Assembly: GCA_039654915.1 (NCBI GenBank) | Contig: CM077600.1 | Coordinates: forward strand, 41,276,492-41,340,491 | DNA from: Aquilaria yunnanensis | Taxonomy: Eukaryota > Streptophyta > Magnoliopsida > Malvales > Thymelaeaceae | Direction: 5' to 3' | Length of the DNA: 64,000 bases | In this document: in pieces, positions 58,509-64,000 of the stretch | Numbering within the stretch: the first letter of the stretch is position 1 | Layout of the letters: every line of letters starts with the position of its first letter | Position numbers and translations under genes: made by a program | Notes under the pieces: generated by a model | Told to the model about the DNA's origin: nothing | The model's input: the letters and a program-made list of their open reading frames with translations, nothing else | Database searches by the model: none

Positions 58509-61055
58509 ATGCAGAGGTCACGTAAAGCTCTTCTGCAAAGGGGAGCTTTAGAAAAAGCTAGAAGTGGAAGGTATCGGCTGTACAAGGTTTCGCTGTCATT
58601 AGTTTTTATTTTGTGGGGACTTGTGCTCCTCTTGAGCTTGTGGATTAGTCGTGGTGATGGCTATAGAGGTAATCATACCAATCCAGCTTTCTGTAAAGAC
58701 CTACCTCTGCTACTCTTTCTCTTTCAGTTTTAAATTTTTGGGAAACAAAGTTTTACATGATAAACCCCATTTCTTCCAGCATGTCAATTGCATAGCACAG
58801 TGCCTGCCAGTGAAATTGCAATCCATGTTGCGAGCTAGTCTATAATAGTATGCATTTCATGTCTGAGAGCTTATTTCTCCTGGTTTTGCTGAGGGCTTCT
58901 TCAACTATTAGATTAGGATCAAATCCCATTCTTCTTATGCAACTATAAATCTGTATGATGTGCTGATAATTTACATCCATTGGACCTTTCTCTGAGAATC
59001 AGGAAATATTTGGAATCCTTTCCAGAGTAGGCTGCATTTATAGTTCCAGAGTCCTCATTAATTTTAGACAAAGCTGTTGAAACTTGAAACTTTTCTAAAA
59101 TTGTCTTTTTTTTTCCCCTTTTTTGCCTCAGATGTTTCAGAAGGGCATGGTCTATCAACTTGCAGAGAATCTAATGCAGAATGCCACAAGAATCCAGATT
59201 TGTCCAGTACAAATTCACAGGAGACAAGTCCATTTCTTACTGATGATAGTATTTGCGTGAATGCAGCTGATCCTTGTGGTATTAGTGGTGAAGTCCAGGC
59301 AAATGGAGCCAAAACTGAATCAGTCTTTTCTATTGAGCAACCTGATGCGGGTAATTCCTATTCAGTTGTAAAATCTGAAAATAATGCTCCCAATTCTGAT
59401 AGACTGACTCATTCAGTTCCCCTTGGTCTTGATGAATTCAAGAGTAAAGCGTTCAGTGCTAAAAGTAAAAGTGCAAATGGTCAGACTGGAGGGATAATTC
59501 ATAGAGTAGAGCCAGGGGGTCAAGAGTATAATTATGCATCGGCATCTAAGGGAGCAAAGGTTCTTGATCATAACAAGGAAGCAAAAGGTGCCTCTAACAT
59601 CCTAGGCAAAGACAAGGACAAGTACTTACGAAATCCTTGCTCTGCAGAAGAAAAATATGTTATTTTAGAACTTTCAGAAGAAACACTGGTAAGTACTGTT
59701 AAAATAGCAGACTTTGAGCACTACTCCTCCAAGCTGAAGCATTTTGAGCTACTTGGAAGTTTGGTTTATCCAACCAATGTTTGGTTTAGCCTTGGGAATT
59801 TTACAGCTGCTAATGTGAAACATCCTCAGACATTTGATCTTGAGGAGCCAAAGTGGGTAAGATACCTAAAATTAAATCTTTTAAGCCATTATGGTTCGGA
59901 GTTTTATTGTACACTAAGCTCTATTGAAGTCTATGGAGTGGATGCCGTTGAAAGAATGTTGGAAGATTTGATCTCTGTTCAAGATAGTTTGTTTGTTCCT
60001 GATGAGGGTACTGCAGAGTGGGAGCATACGTCTTCTCAGCCAGTAGCAAAGCAAAAAGATGATGCTCGTCAAAATTCATACGAACAATTGGAAGTTGGGG
60101 CTTCCAATGAAAATGTGAATGGACAAGCTGATATTCACGTGAATCCTGTGCCCGACCCAGTTGAAGATTTTCGTCAACAACAAGTTGGCCGCTTGCCTGG
60201 GGACTCTGTTCTTAAAATATTAATGCAAAAAGTTCGTTCGTTGGACATTAACTTGTCCGTGTTGGAGAGATACTTGGAAGAAATGAATTCTAAGTATGGA
60301 AAAATCTTCAAAGAATTTGATAAAGATATTGAGGAGAAAGACAAGCTTATAGAGAAGATCAGGTCAGACATTCAAACTCTATTCAGAGGCCAGGAGACTA
60401 TGGTATGTGAATGTTATAACCTTGTTAAACTGAGCTAATTTGATCTGAGTGCGTCTCCTCCGTCAACTGAATTTCCCTTTGCCCCTGTTTCTTTTCTTTT
60501 TCAGGCTAGAGATGTTGGTGATATCATTTCCTGGAAATCTTCTGTTTCTGTACGGTTGGATACAATATTGAGAGAGAACAATGATCTCAGGTCACTTCTG
60601 TTCCCTTATGATTTATTCGTAGCAATTTCAGCATTAAAAGGTTCTACTGATCGTAGAAAGAAAAACTGAAAAGAAATATCTCTTACATGTACGATCATGC
60701 ATGTTTTTAAATACCAGATTCTGCTTACACTGATCTGTCTTGCTTAAGTTATTTCACTCTAGCTTATTTTGCTAGCTGATGATTGACGGGTGAATCAATC
60801 TGCAGGCTGAAGGTTGAACAGGTTCACAGTAGTCAGATATCCATGGAGAACAAGGGCATCACAGTATTTGTTGTATGCTTAACCTTTGGGTTCTTAGCTA
60901 TTGTTAGATTATTCGTAGATATGTTTTCGTGCATCTATACGTCATTGAGTCCTCAGAGTGCTACAGAGAATACTGGGAAATTTTGTGCCGTGAGTTGTTC
61001 CTGGATTCTCTTGCTCTCTAGCTGTAGCCTTATAATTTTCATATTATCCGTGTAA
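58509..61055 (+). CDS. Mid-SUN domain protein, SUN3/SUN4-like
   Basis: Exons 58509-58668, 59132-60402, 60505-60590 and 60806-61055 join in frame to give 588 aa. The N-terminus [20 protein letters not shown] and a membrane segment ([19 protein letters not shown], residues about 28-46) match plant mid-SUN proteins. A Ser-rich linker leads to the central SUN domain (residues about 230-335): [56 protein letters not shown] and [13 protein letters not shown] coiled coil follows (residues about 410-485, [19 protein letters not shown], then [11 protein letters not shown]), then two C-terminal membrane segments ([19 protein letters not shown] and [18 protein letters not shown]). Mid-SUN proteins sit in the ER and nuclear envelope and act in nuclear shape and membrane organisation. 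The start at 58509 gives the family's usual N-terminus. Confidence 0.93.
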
Positions 61056-61770
61056 CTACAGTTTATAGTGCAAAGATTTCCAGCCTAAGGTTCTAGTTTC
61101 TTCCTGGCTTCCCTCAGTCTCTTCTTTATGGAGAATTGCGACAAAAATGTACTCCCAAAATGACAAAATGATGAAGACTAAGCATGGTGGTGTCCACGCC
61201 TGAGAAGCCATCCTGATGCTTCATCGTGAATCTAGACTCTGGAGAAGCCACAAACACAATCCAAGGCTGAGAGACAGGAGACCGTTTGGGGCTATTCTGT
61301 TCCCAGGGTGTTTGTGAAAGCGATAAGCAACGGCACAGAAAACGCTCCGTAGAATGGTTTTAATCATTGCTGAGGTATACATACGGTCGATGAAGGAGTT
61401 AGGAAGGACAGTGTAGCTTCTGGGTCACGGCAGCTGGAAACTGCGTGTGACGTGCCATGAGAAAGTTCCAGCAACCAAGCAGGCCAGTACCCACGACGTA
61501 ATTCCACGTCTTCCTCTTGCATATACGACATTTAGGACACAAGTCGTAACCATGACAAGCTTATTAGCACTCTCGACCCAAAATGCAACTTCTGGTTTCC
61601 ATTTCGATTAAGTTTTTCAGAAAAATAAACAAGTTTTCTGACAAATTATTCTGGGTAAAATATTTTTAGAAATTATTTTTCAAAACAAATGTTATCTAAT
61701 TATATATATATAAAGCATGACATATCTAAGGAAGTTTGTGATCTTTTACTTACTAGAGACACTGACAGCA
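61056..61770. other. SUN gene 3' UTR and flanking DNA
   Basis: 61056-61600 is GC-richer and probably contains the 3' UTR. No open frame of note. Confidence 0.45.
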
Positions 61771-61776
61771 TGCCAT

Positions 61777-61792
61777 GTCTCTCTCTCTCCCC

Positions 61793-61845
<53 letters not shown>
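61777..61845. repeat. Compound (CT)n-(C)n-(CT)n microsatellite
   Basis: A short CT run, about 15 consecutive C, then about 18 CT repeats. Such a compound tract is likely to be length-variable. Confidence 0.95.
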
Positions 61846-64000
61846 TGAACTTGCCATATTGCAAGGAAAGGTGATATTCCAAAATTACCCTATACTAAAA
61901 TTAACAGTATCATAAACGGTATCTCCAATTGTTTACATTTAAAGACTGCATCCCGTACAATTTGAAAGGTTTTAACAAAACTGCTGATAAATGTGGCAGC
62001 TAATAAGAAAGGCAATTAAATAAAATTGGTAAACAAGGAAAGTTAATCAATATAATTCTGAAAGATTTGGATTATATTGTCAAATCAATTGACCAAGAGT
62101 TTGCATTGTGTACAATTTCCTTCGAAATTAGTTCGGATGGTTAAAGGAAAAAAAAGTCAAAAAGCAAGTAAATTGTGTCTATTTACCATTTCCGCAAAAT
62201 TAAGCAACAAATCACGCAGAAAATAGAAACGTTCCTATTTAGATAGCCGATGGAAGCTAAGGAAACTGCAAATTTTGTTTCTTACACCATTGCCAAATTA
62301 GAATCAGTTTCCATTAAATTCCTAAATCAAAGGAGAAAGTCAACAAATTAATTAACCCAAACTTCACTTACGAGGAACTATTAAAAATTGTTGTCTATTC
62401 ATTCATATGCAAATTGCACAAAATGTGTGATTTCTCCACTCTCAACACTTTGATTTTGACATTTTATATTGCAACTGCAGCACGATAGATATAATTGTCA
62501 CTTCTTGTAAGTCTCTTACCAACATTCATATAGTAGAGATAAAGAACAATACAATACATTCACCACTGTTACCCTTATTTCAGTTTTTTGTTTTCTAGGA
62601 ACATATTGGAAACAACTACTGACATTTGACAAGATCAAGAATGCATACATGCACATCACATTTTTTTATCAACTAGAAGCTGGACATTATGAAATTGTTT
62701 ACCAAAATACATGTTTTTTTTTTTCATAAACTATTACTAGACAAAATTCATGTGCATTGCAAGTATAGTTTCAAGTTCGTTTCCAATCATATAAGAATGC
62801 ATTATCACACTACTGAGATTTCACTTACCTATGACATTATGACCAAAGGAATTGATTCCATGTTTAATGAAAATGATCCAATAAAAGTTCTCTCCTACCA
62901 AATTTGTCACTCTTGGAAATTGAGAAGTGTAAGATTCAAAAACTAAAAAAAAAAACAAGATATTAATCATTTCCACAAACCAGTAAGAGCAAACTATCAC
63001 ATCACAAACACATGAAAGAATTCTAAGAATTTTTATAAAGCCATTTCCAAAGCATGTTAAAAGACAAATATGCGGCAACTTCTATAAACCAAAACATATC
63101 ATCAATTGCATATACAAATATAAGCTGGTGGAAGAAAGAGAGGGCATATGTAATGGAATATGAGTTTGTTGAGGTGAAAAATAAAAAACAACTTGCATTG
63201 TAACACAAACCAACAGCCAAAATAAGGAAACATTCTTGTGAATCAAATTCGACAGCAACATGACTACAAACAATAATGGAAGCAGCACAATTGGAAAATC
63301 TAAAAACAGTAGCAAACTGCTAACAGATGTGCATCAATTAGCCTTGATTCCAAGGAAGTAACGCAACAATTACACTGGTTAGCTAAGCCAAATGCTTTGT
63401 TAACAACACACATGCCCAAATCTTGCTACTAACTGTAAAGTATTGAAGAAAAATAACCAAATGCAACACAGAAAAGCAAGAATGATAAGCAAGTTAGGTT
63501 TATTGCTGGTTATTACTGTATAGTCTTGGAAGTGCAACAAACAATGAATGCTAAAAAACAGCACACTAAGACTAACAAATTAGGCAAGATTTCAGTTACT
63601 TACACGACTTGATTGCAACTTTGGTTCAGCTTTCATTAACAAATGTTCATTGTTAGCAGAGAAGGACAAATGCATTATAGAATATGAGTGGGAAAAAACT
63701 ACTATAAATCTTTACCAAAATGCACACAAGAAAATTTGAGTGTCCAACTAAAATGGGTTAAATTATAACCATCTAGCAGATGATGCATTATAAATATGTC
63801 TTGCGAAGTTGAATAAAGTAAGAAAATGACATTTGACAAATACAATTTAACAAAGAACTAATCAAATCCATGCAATGGAAAGCTTTATACCAAAAAGCAA
63901 TTTAAAAAAAAAAAACAAAGATGAAAAAGAAAAACCTTGAGATTGATAGAAAAAAAGGACTGAAAGTGAAACCGAGACAATGAGGATGTTGAGTTTGAGA
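61846..64000. other. AT-rich DNA to the right edge
   Basis: No coding gene can be supported. On the minus strand there are good splice-donor-like sites (CATAG/GTAAGTG at about 62826 and CGT/GTAAGTAA at about 63602) and long hydrophobic but low-complexity frames (62821-63315). They could belong to a non-coding transcript or to introns of a gene beyond the right edge. Otherwise nothing. Confidence 0.35.

Noticed and set aside
62689..63315. Several 65-85 codon frames near the right edge
   Set aside because: AT-rich, no domain, mutually overlapping on both strands.

Overview
The window is nuclear DNA from a flowering plant, almost certainly a eudicot. The genes contain many short introns with GT-AG borders, the intergenic DNA is long and AT-rich, and one gene is a complete TIR-NBS-LRR resistance gene, a class absent from grasses. 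I could not identify the species. About one third of the window is genic; much of the rest is transposon-derived.

Host genes, left to right. (1) The 3' end of a SCYL2-type SCY1-like pseudokinase gene (+, 50-1274), tail to tail with (2) a complete five-exon GH5 endo-beta-mannanase gene (-, 1825-3558). (3) A four-exon gene for a small single-RRM protein (-, 19943-21220). (4) A nine-exon gene for IPUT1/PGSIP6, the inositol phosphorylceramide glucuronosyltransferase (+, 30588-34477). (5) A five-exon TNL immune receptor gene with a post-LRR C-JID-like domain (+, 37593-42207). (6) A four-exon mid-SUN (SUN3/SUN4-like) protein gene (+, 58509-61055). All exon joins given keep the reading frame. These genes have unrelated housekeeping or defence roles and form no evident pathway or cluster.

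Mobile DNA. A 6.7-kb CACTA (En/Spm) element occupies 7678-14387. It has 12-bp CACTACAAGAAA termini, a perfect 3-bp CCG target duplication, subterminal repeat arrays and a Transposase_24 (TNPA-like) gene, but no TNPD/TNP2-like transposase that I can see. At least five Mutator-like elements with long terminal inverted repeats and no transposase lie elsewhere. Four have convincing 9-bp target duplications: 17971-19164 (8 of 9 bases match), 24109-25854, 35579-36825 and 46830-48057. The others are a nested pair at 21583-24095, a copy at 28605-29814 and two small copies at 42505-43425. Several enclose GC-richer, gene-like DNA, as Pack-MULEs do. A Stowaway-like MITE, SINE-like segments and further inverted-repeat elements are also present.

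Other structure. A decayed copy of the first exon and part of the first intron of IPUT1 lies at about 5990-6490, some 24 kb from the intact gene. A minisatellite at 44863-45785 has a 22-23 bp monomer and a roughly 90-bp higher-order period, and is flanked by T-rich and A-rich arms. A diverged tandem repeat of four copies lies at 50247-50860. I found no tRNA, rRNA or CRISPR array, and no clearly novel biochemical system. The most distinctive content is the transposon landscape, the captured or duplicated gene fragments and the structured minisatellite.
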